64,000 nt of DNA from NCBI GenBank assembly GCA_963792675.1, contig CAWBWT010000002.1:1612001-1676000 (forward strand), given 5' to 3'. Source of the DNA: JBBROS01 sp963792675. GTDB lineage: Bacteria > Pseudomonadota > Alphaproteobacteria > Acetobacterales > Acetobacteraceae. Of the stretch, positions 19,412 through 29,872 are shown piece after piece. The position numbers and the translations under genes are program-made. How positions within the stretch are numbered: position 1 is the stretch's first letter; the number at the start of each line of letters is the position of its first letter. Below the pieces are notes generated by a model. That model was not told where the DNA came from, made no database searches, and worked only from the letters and a program-made list of their open reading frames with translations.

Positions 19412-20635
19412 ATGAACAATCAATCAGGCGGCGCCGCCCGCCGATCGGGCTGGATCGCCGCCGCCGCCTTTCTGGCCTTCGCCGGGCTGACGGTCCTTCT
19501 GCTGCTGATCAAGCGCTACCCGAGCCCGTTCGACGAGTTGGAGCACGTTTCCTACGTCGCCTACCTCCAGGAGACGCGGAGCTGGCGGCCGATGTTCGAG
19601 GCGATGCAGACCCTGGTGAACCAGGACCTGACGCGCTGGGACCAACGGCCCAACTACCTCGGCCACCCATCGCCGTTCTATTGGTTCGAGACGCTGTTCC
19701 TCGACCGCACGCTGCCGCTGCACGAGGCGGTGACGCGGCTGCGGCTGGGATCGGCGGCGCTGGCGGCGGGCGGCATCGGCCTGGCGCTGTGGGCCGGCTG
19801 GCGGCAGTTCCGGGCGTCACCGCTGGCGCTGCTGGTGTTCTGCTCGCTGGTGGCGTTGTGCCCGAAGCTGCTGGCGACCACCGGGCAGGTGACCAACGAC
19901 GCGCTGGCGATCGGCGCCGGCGGCCTGGCCTATTGGGGCGCCGGCATCGAGGCCCGGCGGCGCAGGCTCGGCATCGCGGCCTGCGCGCTGGGGCTGATGC
20001 TCGCGATGTGGGCCAAGCCGAACGCCGCGTTGGCGATCGGCGCGGCGTTGGGCGTCTACGCCGTGCTGCGGCTGCGGGCGCGGCCTTGGCTGATCCCGGC
20101 GATGGCGGCGGGGTCGGCGGCGGGCTCGGTCCCGTACTGGCCGATCCTGGCGAAGTACGGCGCGTTGGTGCCGATCACGGTCGAGCAGTTCGGCCACGTG
20201 CACCAGGTCCCGGGCGCCGCCTACGTCCCGGCGTTCCTGTTCACGGTCGCCTATACGTTCTGCCTGGAGCAGACCGGCACCTGGCCGATCCTGGATGGGG
20301 CGTCGGTCGTGGCGGCGGTGCTGGCCTGGCTGCTGCTGGCCGCGGTGATCGGCGGCGGGGTGATCGCGTTGCGGCGCCCGGGCGGCGGCACCGTGCGGTT
20401 GCTGGCGATCGCCGGGCCGGCCGCCTTTCTGGCGGTGTTCCCGATCCATTTCTGGTTCTCGGCGGTGAAGCTGGGCGGCAGCCTGCCGGCGGCGTCGTTC
20501 CGCTACTACCTGCCGATCTGGCCGTTCATGGTGCACGCTTTGGGCTACGCGGTGATGATGGCCGGGCCAAGGTGGCGCCACACCCTGGCCTGGCTGGCCG
20601 GCGCGGTGCTGGTGGTGGGATGGCTGTCGCCGTAG
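19412..20635 (+). CDS. Multi-pass membrane protein, GT-C glycosyltransferase-like
   Basis: 407 residues with about ten hydrophobic helices. The first helix (AFLAFAGLTVLLLLIKRYPS) is followed by a periplasmic stretch with SPFDELEHVSYVAYLQETRS. The acidic DE pair just after the first helix is typical of GT-C fold glycosyltransferases and DUF2142-like proteins. GHPSPFYWFE and TTGQVTNDALAIGAGG also fit that family, which uses polyprenyl-phosphate sugars. The substrate is unknown. A GTG/ATG pair at 19409-19414 gives the start. Upstream in-frame codons have no similarity. Confidence 0.7.
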   Translation: MNNQSGGAARRSGWIAAAAFLAFAGLTVLLLLIKRYPSPFDELEHVSYVAYLQETRSWRPMFEAMQTLVNQDLTRWDQRPNYLGHPSPFYWFETLFLDRTLPLHEAVTRLRLGSAALAAGGIGLALWAGWRQFRASPLALLVFCSLVALCPKLLATTGQVTNDALAIGAGGLAYWGAGIEARRRRLGIAACALGLMLAMWAKPNAALAIGAALGVYAVLRLRARPWLIPAMAAGSAAGSVPYWPILAKYGALVPITVEQFGHVHQVPGAAYVPAFLFTVAYTFCLEQTGTWPILDGASVVAAVLAWLLLAAVIGGGVIALRRPGGGTVRLLAIAGPAAFLAVFPIHFWFSAVKLGGSLPAASFRYYLPIWPFMVHALGYAVMMAGPRWRHTLAWLAGAVLVVGWLSP

Positions 20636-20723
20636 AGCGAGCCAGTTGGCTCGGGAGTGGTCCGGCGATTGCCTTTCCATTCTCGATGCGTTTTTGTTGC
20701 GGCCGCAAGAACGAGAGCCGGTG

Positions 20724-21887
20724 ATGCGACGAAACCTTGACGCGCTCAGGCTGCTGCTTGCCGTGTTTTGGCTCGGGCCCATCGCGGCGCAGGCGGCGGG
20801 TGCCGAGGGCCTCTCGATGCCGTCGACGGCGCTCCGGGTGACCGCTCTGAACGAGCCGCACGTGGTGCGCGGCGACGACGGCCGCGACCATGTCGAATAC
20901 GACCTGCTGGTCACGAACGCCTTCGCCAGCCCCGCGACGCTTACCGCCGTCGAGATCACCGGGCCGGGCGGCCGGGTTGTCGGACGTATCGACGGCGCGA
21001 CCCTGGCCGCGGCGACCCAGGGAGTGCTGGAGCAGACGCCAATCACAGCGATCGCAGCGTCCGGCGCGGCCACGGTGGAGGTCGACCTGGCCCTGCCGCC
21101 GGGGCGGGTGCCGCCGCGTCTCTCCCACCGCATCAGCTACGCCATGCCGGACGCCGCGCCGCATTTGCTCGCGATCATCGGTAGTCGCGAAATCCGGGGG
21201 CCGGAGCTGGCTGTTTCACCGTTCCGCGCCGTCACGATCCGGCCGCCGTTGCGCGGCGACGGCTGGGCCGCATTCAACGGCTGCTGCACACCGAACGCCC
21301 ACCGCAATGTCCGGGTGGCCGCGAGCACCCGGATCGGCACGGCCGAGACCTTCGCCATCGACTTCCTCCGGGTGGATGGCGACCGCTTCTTCCAGGGCGA
21401 CGGCAAGAGCAATGCGCAATACCCGTTCTTCGGCGCCCCGGTGCAGGCCGTCGCCGCCGGCACGGTGGTTGCCCGGCATGACGGCATGGACGACAGCATT
21501 CCCTTCCAGCCGGTCACGACCCTGCACAAGCCGGAGGATTTCGGCGGCAACTTCGTCCTCCTGCGCCAGGAAGCGGGCGTCTACGCCTTCTACGCCCACC
21601 TGCAGAAGGGCAGCGTCGCGGTCGCGGTGGGCCAGCGCGTGCCGGCGGGCGCGATGGTCGGCCGGCTCGGCAATTCAGGCAATTCCACCAATCCGCATCT
21701 GCACTTCGGCCTGCTCGACCGGCCGGACTTCCTGACCGGTTACAGCCTGCCGTTCGTGTTCGCGGGCTTCACGCTCGGCGGTCGCATCACCGGCGGCGAC
21801 GATAGCGGAGCCTTGCAGATCGGGCCCGATGCGCGCCGGGTCAGCGCGGCCTATCCGCTGGTGGGAGCCATCGCGACGTATCGCTAA
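20724..21887 (+). CDS. M23 family metallopeptidase
   Basis: 387 residues starting MRRNLDALRLLLAVFWLGPI, a signal peptide ending near AQAAGA. Residues 30-190 form a beta-rich domain of unknown function. The C-terminal LytM/M23 domain has NAHRNVRVA with the first zinc His, TFAIDFLRVD with the Asp ligand, GTVVARHDG, YAFYAHLQKGSVAV and the HxH motif in NSGNSTNPHLHFGL. All zinc ligands are present, so it is probably an active periplasmic peptidoglycan endopeptidase or similar. The start is chosen at the signal peptide, not 78 bases upstream. Confidence 0.88.
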   Translation: MRRNLDALRLLLAVFWLGPIAAQAAGAEGLSMPSTALRVTALNEPHVVRGDDGRDHVEYDLLVTNAFASPATLTAVEITGPGGRVVGRIDGATLAAATQGVLEQTPITAIAASGAATVEVDLALPPGRVPPRLSHRISYAMPDAAPHLLAIIGSREIRGPELAVSPFRAVTIRPPLRGDGWAAFNGCCTPNAHRNVRVAASTRIGTAETFAIDFLRVDGDRFFQGDGKSNAQYPFFGAPVQAVAAGTVVARHDGMDDSIPFQPVTTLHKPEDFGGNFVLLRQEAGVYAFYAHLQKGSVAVAVGQRVPAGAMVGRLGNSGNSTNPHLHFGLLDRPDFLTGYSLPFVFAGFTLGGRITGGDDSGALQIGPDARRVSAAYPLVGAIATYR

Positions 21888-21922
21888 GGATGGGCCGGGC
21901 CTCGTCGAGGTTCGCGCGTCGC

Positions 21923-21951
21923 TTGACTTACAACATCCCCGCGACTAATTC
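21923..21951 (+). promoter_or_regulatory. Predicted sigma-70 promoter of the ffh operon
   Basis: TTGACT and TAATTC are separated by 17 bases, a near-consensus spacing for a housekeeping promoter. They lie about 70 bases before the ffh start, in the only sizeable gap upstream of the ffh-rpsP-rimM-trmD-rplS block. Confidence 0.6.
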
Positions 21952-22020
21952 GCGGACCTGATCAAGACGTCGCTCCGCGAGGGTTCGCGCAGCGGCGCCA
22001 ATTGCGTTGGGGTGTCCTGT

Positions 22021-23398
22021 ATGTTCGACACGCTGTCGAGCAAGCTTACCGGTGTGTTCGACGGCCTGCGCGCGCGCGGCCGGCTGAACGAGACCGACGT
22101 CGCCGAAGCCCTGCGCGAGGTGCGCCTGGCGATGCTCGAGGCCGACGTCGCGTTGCCGGTGGTGCGCGACTTCGTCAACGGCGTGCGCGACCGCTCGCTG
22201 GGCTCCGAGGTGCTGGACAGCGTCAGCCCCGGGCAGCAGGTCATCAAGATCGTCAACGACCAGCTCGTCGAGGCGCTGGGCGGCGCCGGTGCGGTGCCGC
22301 TGAACCTCGCCGCGACGGCGCCGATCCCGTTCCTGATGGTGGGCCTGCAGGGCTCGGGCAAGACCACGACCTCCGGCAAGCTGGCGCTGCGGTTGTCGAA
22401 GCGGGACCGCAAGCGGGTGCTGCTCGCGAGCCTCGACACCCAGCGCCCGGCCGCGCAGCTGCAGCTCCAGGTGCTGGCCGAGCAGGCTGGAGTCGCGAGC
22501 CTGCCGATCGTCGCCGGGCGAAACGCCGGTGCAGATCGCCCGGCGCGCCATGGACACCGGACGGCGCGAGGTGTTCGACGTCGTCATCCTCGACACCGCC
22601 GGCCGGCTCTCAATCGACCAGGAGCTGATGGCCGAGGTGCAGGCGGTGCGCGCCGCCACCAACCCGGTCGAGACATTGTTGGTCGTCGATGCGATGACCG
22701 GCCAGGACGCGGTCAACACCGCGAAGGCGTTCAACGACGCGCTCGGCATCACCGGCATCGTCATGACCCGCATGGACGGCGACGCCCGCGGCGGCGCTGC
22801 GCTGTCGATGCGGCAGATCACCGGCGCGCCGATCAAGCTGACCGGGTCCGGGGAAAAACTCGACGCGCTGGAGGAATTCCACCCGGAGCGCGTCGCCGGC
22901 CGCATCCTCGGCATGGGCGACATCGTCGGCTTGGTCGAGAAGGCCAGCGAGACGATCGACGAGGAAGAGGCCGAGAAGATGGCCCGCCGCATGATGAGCG
23001 GCAAATTCGACCTCGAGGACTACGCCAACCAGTTGAAGCAGATCACCAAGATGGGCAGCCTGTCCGGCATCCTCGGCATGCTGCCCGGCGTCGGCAAGAT
23101 GAAGGCGCAGCTCGAGGACGCGAAGCTCGACACCACGGTGCTGAAGCGCCAGGCGGCGATCATCTCCTCGATGACCAAGCGCGAGCGCAAGACGCCCGAC
23201 GTCATCAAGGCGAGCCGCAAGAAGCGCATCGCCGCCGGGTCGGGCACGTCGGTGCAGGAAGTCAACAAGCTGCTGAAGCAGTTCGACGACATGTCCACGA
23301 TGATGAAGCGCATGGGCAAGCTGGGTCAGAAAGGGCTGATGCGGCAGGGCATGTCCGCGCTGATGCCCAAGTCGATGCAGCAGCGCCGTCCCTATTAA
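22021..23398 (+). CDS. ffh: Signal recognition particle protein Ffh, one frameshift
   Basis: GTPase that binds signal sequences and 4.5S RNA and targets nascent membrane proteins to FtsY. The N domain starts MFDTLSSKLTGVFDGLRARG. The G domain has GLQGSGKTTTSGKLA (G1), DTQRPAAQLQL, DTAGRL (G3) and TRMDGDARGGAAL (G4). The M domain has the methionine-rich MKQITKMGSLSGILGMLPG-like region and ends SMQQRRPY. The frame breaks at 22516-22518, where GCCGGGCGAAACG should read GCCGGCGAAACG. Removing one G gives VAGETPVQIARRA and a 458-residue protein. As the gene is essential, this is almost certainly a sequence error. Confidence 0.95.
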
Positions 23399-23422
23399 TG
23401 CAATCGTAACGAAGGAAGCCGA

Positions 23423-23767
23423 ATGTCCCTGAAGATCCGTCTCGCTCGCGCCGGCGCCAAGAAGCGGCCGTACTACCACATCGTGATCGCCGACAGCCGC
23501 TCGGCCCGCGATGGCCGCTTCCTCGAGAAGGTCGGCAGCTACAACCCGATGCTGCCGGCAGAGCATCAGGAACGCGTTCGCTTGCAAGGCGAGCGCATCA
23601 CGCATTGGATCAGCCAGGGCGCGCAACCCACGGAGCGGGTGGCGAAGTTCCTCGGCCATGCCGGGCTGGCGCCGATGCCGGTGTACCGCGAGCAGCCGCA
23701 CCAGTCGGCGCCGAAGAAGAAGGCGCAGGAACGCGCGGCCAAGGCCGCCGCCGCCGCAGCAGCCTGA
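23423..23767 (+). CDS. rpsP: 30S ribosomal protein S16
   Basis: 114 residues. MSLKIRLARAGAKKRPYYHI and ADSRSARDGRFLEKVGSYNP are the S16 signature, which spans the 5-prime domain of 16S rRNA. The alanine/lysine-rich C-terminal tail (KKKAQERAAKAAAAAAA) is typical of alphaproteobacterial forms. Preceded by AAGGAAG ribosome site and followed by rimM with the same operon order as in most proteobacteria. Confidence 0.97.
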   Translation: MSLKIRLARAGAKKRPYYHIVIADSRSARDGRFLEKVGSYNPMLPAEHQERVRLQGERITHWISQGAQPTERVAKFLGHAGLAPMPVYREQPHQSAPKKKAQERAAKAAAAAAA

Positions 23768-23768
23768 C

Positions 23769-24311
23769 TTGGGTGACCGGCGCATCCTGCTGGGCGTGAT
23801 CGGCCGTCCGCACGGGGTGCGGGGGCTGCTGCACGTGCACAGCTACGCCGCCGACCCGGCCAGCCTGGCCGAGTATGCGCCGCTGCTGGACGACCGCGGC
23901 GGACGCTGGACGCTGGCCTGGCGCGGCGAGGGCGTGGCGCAATTGACCGACGCACAGGGCCGGGCGGTGGCGGATCGCACGGCGGCGGAAAAGCTCACCA
24001 ACCTGCGCCTGTATGTCGAGCGCGACCGCCTGCCGCCGCCAGACGAGGAGGAGTTTTACCTCTCCGACCTCGTGGGCCTCGCGGCCGTCGATTCGGCCGG
24101 AGCGGCGCTGGGTACCGTGCTGACGGTGCACGATTACGGCGCCGGCACCTCGATCGAGATCGCGGGCGCCGCCGGGCAGCCGCTGATCGTGCCGTTCACC
24201 CGCGCCTGCGTGCCGGAGATCGACGTCGCCGCCGGGCGGCTGGTGGTGGCGGTGCCGGACGAGATCGTGGTGCCGGCCTCGGCCAACGTCGAGACGGAGG
24301 CGCATCCGTGA
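23769..24311 (+). CDS. rimM: Ribosome maturation factor RimM
   Basis: 180 residues, starting at a TTG right after the rpsP stop (LGDRRILLGVIGRPHGVRGL). The N-terminal RimM barrel has GRPHGVRGLLHVHSY, and the PRC-barrel half has DEEEFYLSDLVGLAAVDSAG and the IVPFTRACVPEIDVAAGRLV block. It assists 30S head assembly around S19. No ATG lies in a suitable place before the first conserved residue, so the rare start is likely. The gene overlaps trmD by 4 bases. Confidence 0.93.
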   Translation: MGDRRILLGVIGRPHGVRGLLHVHSYAADPASLAEYAPLLDDRGGRWTLAWRGEGVAQLTDAQGRAVADRTAAEKLTNLRLYVERDRLPPPDEEEFYLSDLVGLAAVDSAGAALGTVLTVHDYGAGTSIEIAGAAGQPLIVPFTRACVPEIDVAAGRLVVAVPDEIVVPASANVETEAHP

Positions 24312-25006
24312 CCTGGCGCGCCACCGTGCTGACCTTGTTTCCGGACATGTTCCCGGGTTCGCTCGGCCTGTCCTTGGCCGGGCGGGCGCAGGCAGGCGGG
24401 CTGTGGTCGCTTGAGGTGCGCGACATCCGCGCGGCGGCGGCCGACCGGCATCGCAGCGTGGACGACACCCCGTTCGGCGGCGGCGCCGGCATGGTGATGC
24501 GCCCCGACGTGCTCGATGCCGCCATTGGCGACGCCGACTCCCGGCCGCTGATCTACCTGTCCCCGCGCGGCACCCCGCTGCGCCAGGACCGGGTGCGGGC
24601 CTTGGCCGCCGGCCCCGGCGTCACGCTGATCTGCGGCCGCTACGAGGGGGTGGACCAGCGCGTGCTGGACGCCCGCGGCGTCGAGGAAGTCAGCATCGGC
24701 GACTACGTGCTATCGGGCGGCGAACTGCCGGCGCTGGTGCTGCTCGACGCCTGCGTGCGCTTGCTGCCCGGCGTCATGGGCGCCGGCGCCAGCGCCGAGG
24801 ACGAGAGCTTCTCGCATCACCTGCTGGAGTACCCGCACTACACCCGGCCGGCCGATTGGCAGGGGCGGGCCGTGCCCGACGTGCTGCTGAGCGGCCACCA
24901 CGGCGCTATCGCCGCCTGGCGGCGCGACCAGTCGGAACAACTCACCCGCGCGCGCAGGCCCGATCTGTGGCGCGCGCACATGGACAGCACGGCAACGCAG
25001 CCGTAA
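24308..25006 (+). CDS. trmD: tRNA (guanine-37-N1)-methyltransferase TrmD
   Basis: 232 residues with a GTG start overlapping the rimM stop. SPOUT-family knot motifs are present: TLFPDMFPGSLGLSLAGRA, DDTPFGGGAGMVMRPDVL, LICGRYEGVDQRV and EVSIGDYVLSGGELPALVLLD. TrmD methylates G37 of tRNAs reading CNN codons and prevents +1 frameshifting. It is 230-240 residues in most bacteria, so this one is full length. Confidence 0.97.
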   Translation: MTWRATVLTLFPDMFPGSLGLSLAGRAQAGGLWSLEVRDIRAAAADRHRSVDDTPFGGGAGMVMRPDVLDAAIGDADSRPLIYLSPRGTPLRQDRVRALAAGPGVTLICGRYEGVDQRVLDARGVEEVSIGDYVLSGGELPALVLLDACVRLLPGVMGAGASAEDESFSHHLLEYPHYTRPADWQGRAVPDVLLSGHHGAIAAWRRDQSEQLTRARRPDLWRAHMDSTATQP

Positions 25007-25031
25007 CACGATCATTCGAAAGGACAGTCCG

Positions 25032-25460
25032 ATGAACATCATCCAGACGCTCGAGGCGGAGCAGATCGCCAAGCTCACCGCCGCCCGTGCCGTGCCCAAC
25101 TTCCGCGCCGGCGACACCGTGAAGGTGATGGTGCGCGTCGTCGAGGGCGAGCGGACCCGCATCCAGGCCTATGAGGGCGTCTGCATCGCACGCTCGAACA
25201 AGGGCATCAGCAGCAACTTCACTGTGCGCAAGATCAGCTACGGCGAAGGCGTCGAGCGCGTGTTCCCGCTTTACGCGCCGACCATTGCCGAGATCCAGGT
25301 GATGCGCCGCGGCGACGTGCGCCGGGCCAAGCTGTATTACCTGCGCGGCCGCAGCGGCAAGTCGGCCCGCATCGCCGAGCGCGCCCGCGACGTGCGCGAA
25401 ACCACGCTGCCCGGTGCGCCGCCGACCGTCACCACCGCGTCGGCCGACGTCACCGAGTAG
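25032..25460 (+). CDS. rplS: 50S ribosomal protein L19
   Basis: 142 residues. MNIIQTLEAEQIAKL, FRAGDTVKVMVRVVEGERTR, AYEGVCIARSNKGISSNFTV and VERVFPLYAPTIAEI are standard L19 sequence. The C-terminus carries an extra 20-25 residue tail (LPGAPPTVTTASADVTE) seen in alphaproteobacterial forms. It lies at the 30S-50S interface. AAAGGA precedes the start. Confidence 0.97.
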   Translation: MNIIQTLEAEQIAKLTAARAVPNFRAGDTVKVMVRVVEGERTRIQAYEGVCIARSNKGISSNFTVRKISYGEGVERVFPLYAPTIAEIQVMRRGDVRRAKLYYLRGRSGKSARIAERARDVRETTLPGAPPTVTTASADVTE

Positions 25461-25484
25461 GACCCAACGGGAAAGAGGACAGCG

Positions 25485-26886
25485 ATGGCGCGTACGCTCT
25501 TCGACAAGGTGTGGGACAGCCACGTGGTCGACCGTCTCGAGGACGGCACCTGCGTGCTGTACATCGACCGGCATCTCGTGCACGAGGTGACCAGCCCGCA
25601 AGCCTTCGAAGGCCTCCGACTTGCCAATCGCCGGGTGCGCCGCCCGGAGGGCACCATCGCGGTGGTGGACCACAACGTCCCCACCAGCGACCGCCGCCTC
25701 GGCATCAAGGAAGAGGAAAGCCGCATCCAGGTCGAGACGCTGGAGCGCAACGTCGCCGAGTTCGGCGTGCCGTATTTCCCGCTGATGGATGCGCGCCAGG
25801 GCATCGTCCACATCATCGGCCCGGAGCAGGGCATCAGCCTGCCCGGCTTCACCATCGTCTGCGGCGACAGCCACACCAGCACGCATGGCGCGATGGGCGC
25901 GCTGGCATTCGGCATCGGCACGTCGGAGGTGGAGCACGTGCTCGCCACCCAGACGCTGCTGCAGAAGCCGGCCAAGAACATGCTGGTTCGGGTCGAGGGC
26001 ACGCTCGCACGCCGGGATCACCGCGAAGGACGTCGTGCTGGCGATCATCGGTCGCATCGGCACCGCCGGCGGCACCGGCCACGTGATCGAGTATGGCGGC
26101 AGCGCCATCCGCGGCCTCGACATGGCCGGGCGCATGACGGTGTGCAACATGAGCATCGAAGCCGGCGCCCGTGCCGGGATGATCGCGCCCGACGACACCA
26201 CCTTCGAGTACCTGCGCGGCAAGCCGTTTTCGCCGCAGGGCGAGGCGTTGGACCGCGCCATCGAGTACTGGCGCACGCTGCCCTCCGACGAGGGCGCGCA
26301 TTACGACACCGTGGTCGAGATCGACGCCGCCAGCATCCAGCCGATGGTGACCTGGGGCACCAACCCCGAGGCGGTGATGCCGATCGGCGGCACCGTGCCG
26401 GACCCCGAGGGCGTCGCCGACGAGGCGCAGCGGACGCAGATGCGGCGAATGCTGGATTACATGGCGCTGACGCCCGGCCAGAAGTTGTCCGAGGTGCCGG
26501 TGGACGTGGTGTTCATCGGCAGCTGCACGAATGGCCGCATCGAGGATATCCGCGCCGCCGCCGCCGTGGCGCGCGGCCGCCACGTGGCGCCCGGCGTGCG
26601 CGCCATGGTCGTGCCCGGCAGTGGTGTTGTGAAGCTGCAGGCGGAGGCCGAGGGGCTCGACGTCGTCATGAAGGAGGCCGGGTTCGAGTGGCGCGAGGCC
26701 GGGTGCAGCATGTGCCTCGGCATGAACCCCGACAAGCTGACGCCGGGCCAGCGCTGCGCCAGCACCAGCAACCGCAACTTCGAGGGCCGGCAGGGGCCGG
26801 GCGGCCGCACCCACCTGCTGTCGCCGGCCATGGCCGCCGCGGCGGCGGTGACAGGCAAGCTGACCGACGTCAGGGAGCTGGGGTGA
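25485..26886 (+). CDS. leuC: 3-isopropylmalate dehydratase large subunit, one frameshift
   Basis: Aconitase-family [4Fe-4S] enzyme of leucine synthesis that interconverts 2- and 3-isopropylmalate. The visible features are MARTLFDKVWDSHVV, CGDSHTSTHGAMGALAFGIG with a cluster Cys, FIGSCTNGRIEDIRAA with the second Cys, and GCSMCLGMNPDKL with the third. A single extra base near 26009-26014 breaks the frame between LVRVEGTLA and ITAKDVVLAIIG. Correcting it gives 466 residues, the usual length. The stop overlaps leuD. Confidence 0.95.
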
Positions 26887-27497
26887 TGCAGGCCTTCACC
26901 ACGTTGACCGGCGTCGCGGCGCCGCTGCCGCTTGCCAACGTCGACACCGACAAGATCATCCCGGCGCGGTTCCTGAAGACGATCAAGCGGACCGGGCTCG
27001 GCGTGCACCTGTTCGATACGCTGCGCTTCGACGGCAGCGGCGCGGAGCGGCCGGAGTTCGTGCTCAACACCGAGCCGTATCGCCACGCCGAGGTGCTGAT
27101 CGCGCACGAGAACTTCGGCTGCGGCTCGTCGCGCGAGCATGCGCCCTGGGCGCTGCTCGACTTCGGCATCCGCTGCGTGATCGCGCCGAGCTTCGCCGAC
27201 ATCTTCCACACCAACTGCTTCAAGAACGGGATTCTTCCCATTGCCCTGCCGCGCGAGGTCTGCGATCGGCTGATGGAAGACGCGAAGTTGGGCGGCAACG
27301 CGCGGCTCACGGTCGATCTGGCCCGCGAGGTGGTGATCCGGCCCAGCGGCGAGGAGATCCCGTTTACCATCGACCCGTTCCGCAAGCATCTGCTGCTGAA
27401 CGGGCTGGACGACATCGGCCAAACCATGCAGCGCGCCGCGGCGATCGACACGTTCGAGGGCAAGCGGCCCGACTGGATGCCGGCGATCGCCGTCTAG
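26886..27497 (+). CDS. leuD: 3-isopropylmalate dehydratase small subunit
   Basis: 203 residues, the swivelling-domain partner of LeuC. NVDTDKIIPARFLKTIKRTG, FGCGSSREHAPWALLDFGI and SFADIFHTNCFKNGILPI are the family motifs. Start ATG overlaps the leuC stop as ATGA. It is followed by two palindromic repeats and then leuB. Confidence 0.97.
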   Translation: MQAFTTLTGVAAPLPLANVDTDKIIPARFLKTIKRTGLGVHLFDTLRFDGSGAERPEFVLNTEPYRHAEVLIAHENFGCGSSREHAPWALLDFGIRCVIAPSFADIFHTNCFKNGILPIALPREVCDRLMEDAKLGGNARLTVDLAREVVIRPSGEEIPFTIDPFRKHLLLNGLDDIGQTMQRAAAIDTFEGKRPDWMPAIAV

Positions 27498-27520
27498 CTA
27501 GGACCACCTCACAATATGTC

Positions 27521-27605
27521 ATGCCCGGGCTCGACCCGGGCATCTCTCGCCCGCGGAACTTCCTCGCGCCGTTCGGGACGAGATGGCCGGATCAAGTCCG
27601 GCCAT
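27521..27605. repeat. Two extragenic palindromes between leuD and leuB
   Basis: Copy 1 at 27521-27543 is ATGCCCGGG and CCCGGGCAT around a five-base loop. Copy 2 at 27583-27605 is ATGGCCGGA and TCCGGCCAT around TCAAG. Both belong to the family seen again at 29268-29453 and 43940-44105. Such REP-like palindromes are common in alphaproteobacterial genomes and can stabilise RNA ends or reduce read-through. They sit in the leader of leuB, so that gene may be expressed at lower level or from its own promoter. Confidence 0.85.
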
Positions 27606-27642
27606 GACGTCACCATCTGCAAGCGGGGAAGGGGAGACCGCC

Positions 27643-28754
<1,112 letters not shown>

Positions 28755-28755
<1 letters not shown>

Positions 28756-29237
28756 TGTCGCAGTCGGCGCGCCTCGCCGGCACGACTCTGTTCATCGACG
28801 CCGACGCCTGTCCGGTGCGCGATGAGGCGTTCCGCGTTGCGACCCGGCTGAACCTGCCGGTCAAGGTGGTGTCGAACGGCTCCCGCCCGATCCGCCCGCC
28901 CGGCTTGCCGAACGTCGAGATGGTGATCGTCGCCGACACGCCCGACGCTGCCGACGACTGGATCGCCGAGCGGATCGGCCCGGGCGACATCTGCGTCACC
29001 GCCGACATCCCGCTCGCCTCCCGCTGCCTCGCCGCCGGCGCCCGGGCGTTGTCGCACACGGGGCACGTCTGGTCGGAAGCCAACATCGGCAATGCGTTGG
29101 CCGGGCGAGAGGTGGCGCGCTACTTGCGCGAGATCGGCGCCGGCGGCGGCGGCAACGCGCCGATGACCAAGGCCGATCGGTCCCGCTTCCTGTCCGCGCT
29201 GGACACGCTGGCCCAGGCGGCGCTTCGGGTACGCTGA
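28755..29237 (+). CDS. YaiI/YqxD family (DUF188) protein
   Basis: 160 residues. LFIDADACPVRDEAFRVA at the N-terminus and DICVTADIPLASRCLAAGA are characteristic of this PIN-like fold family, which has conserved acidic residues in a putative nuclease site. The biochemical function is not established. The start overlaps the leuB stop by one base, so it is expressed with leuB, although the families have no known functional link. Confidence 0.9.
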
Positions 29238-29267
29238 AGGCGCCCGAAGGGACGCCAACGTGACGTC

Positions 29268-29453
29268 ATGGCCGGACTTGGTCCGGCCATCCTCACCCGG
29301 CTGACGGGGCAAACTCCAGCACGTCATGGCCGGACGTGATCCGGCCATCTCTCACCCGGCTGACGGGGCGAACTCCGAGCACGTCGATGGCCGGACTTGA
29401 TCCGGCCATCTCTCACGGGCGCCAGCGGCAGATCCCCGGATCAAGTCCGGGGA
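29268..29453. repeat. Cluster of four extragenic palindromes
   Basis: Palindromes at 29268-29290, 29326-29348, 29387-29409 (ATGGCCGGA / TCCGGCCAT arms) and 29432-29453 (ATCCCCGGA / TCCGGGGAT arms). The first three are separated by near-identical spacers containing CTCACCCGGCTGACGGGGC, giving a tandem unit of 58-61 bases. The 245-base gap holds no gene. It lies between the DUF188 gene and the convergent end of the next minus-strand gene, and may act as a bidirectional transcription end. Confidence 0.88.
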
Positions 29454-29481
29454 TGACGTGGAGTGGAGAGGATCGCCGCCG

Positions 29482-29817
29482 TTACGGCGTCTTGCCGTGA
29501 TCCGGCTGCGCCTCGTCCTCGTGCTTCAGCTCGTCGCGCGTCATCGGCGTTTCGCGCCAGTCGCCTTGGTCGGCGACCGAGCTGCCGCCTGGGAACTCGC
29601 CGAGGTTCTCCTGGATGGAGGCCTCCTCGACCCGGTCGGGCTGCTCGATCGGCATCTGCGCGGTGGCGCCAGCCATCTCCATCCGCACCAGCTCGTCGGC
29701 GCGCTCCCGGTAATCCTCCATCGACCCCACGCCGCCAGCCGCGTCCCGCAGCTCACGGGCGCGTTGTTCGATCAGGGCGTCGCGTTCGGGCGAGCTTTCC
29801 AGCGGGTTGTCGCTCAT
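29482..29817 (-). CDS. Small acidic hypothetical protein
   Basis: 111 residues, hydrophilic and acidic, with no membrane segment. It begins MSDNPLESSPERDALIEQRA and includes RARELRDAAGG and ELVRMEMAGATAQMPIEQPD. The composition suggests a largely disordered or helical cytoplasmic protein, possibly a stress-related small protein. No family recognised. It ends just beside the palindrome cluster. Confidence 0.6.
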   Translation of the reverse strand: MSDNPLESSPERDALIEQRARELRDAAGGVGSMEDYRERADELVRMEMAGATAQMPIEQPDRVEEASIQENLGEFPGGSSVADQGDWRETPMTRDELKHEDEAQPDHGKTP

Positions 29818-29872
29818 CTCTCATCTCCGTGTGGTTGCCGATCATAGCGCCACGGCACCTGCCGAGTTGCCC

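Noticed and set aside
22510..22525. Programmed frameshift in ffh
   Set aside because: No slippery heptamer or stimulatory structure seen. One extra G explains it and similar errors occur in other genes.
27583..27642. Earlier start for leuB
   Set aside because: The added codons are translated palindromic repeat, and a ribosome site lies just before the GTG at 27643.
29268..29453. CRISPR array
   Set aside because: The repeats are palindromes with conserved, not unique, spacers, and there are no cas genes.
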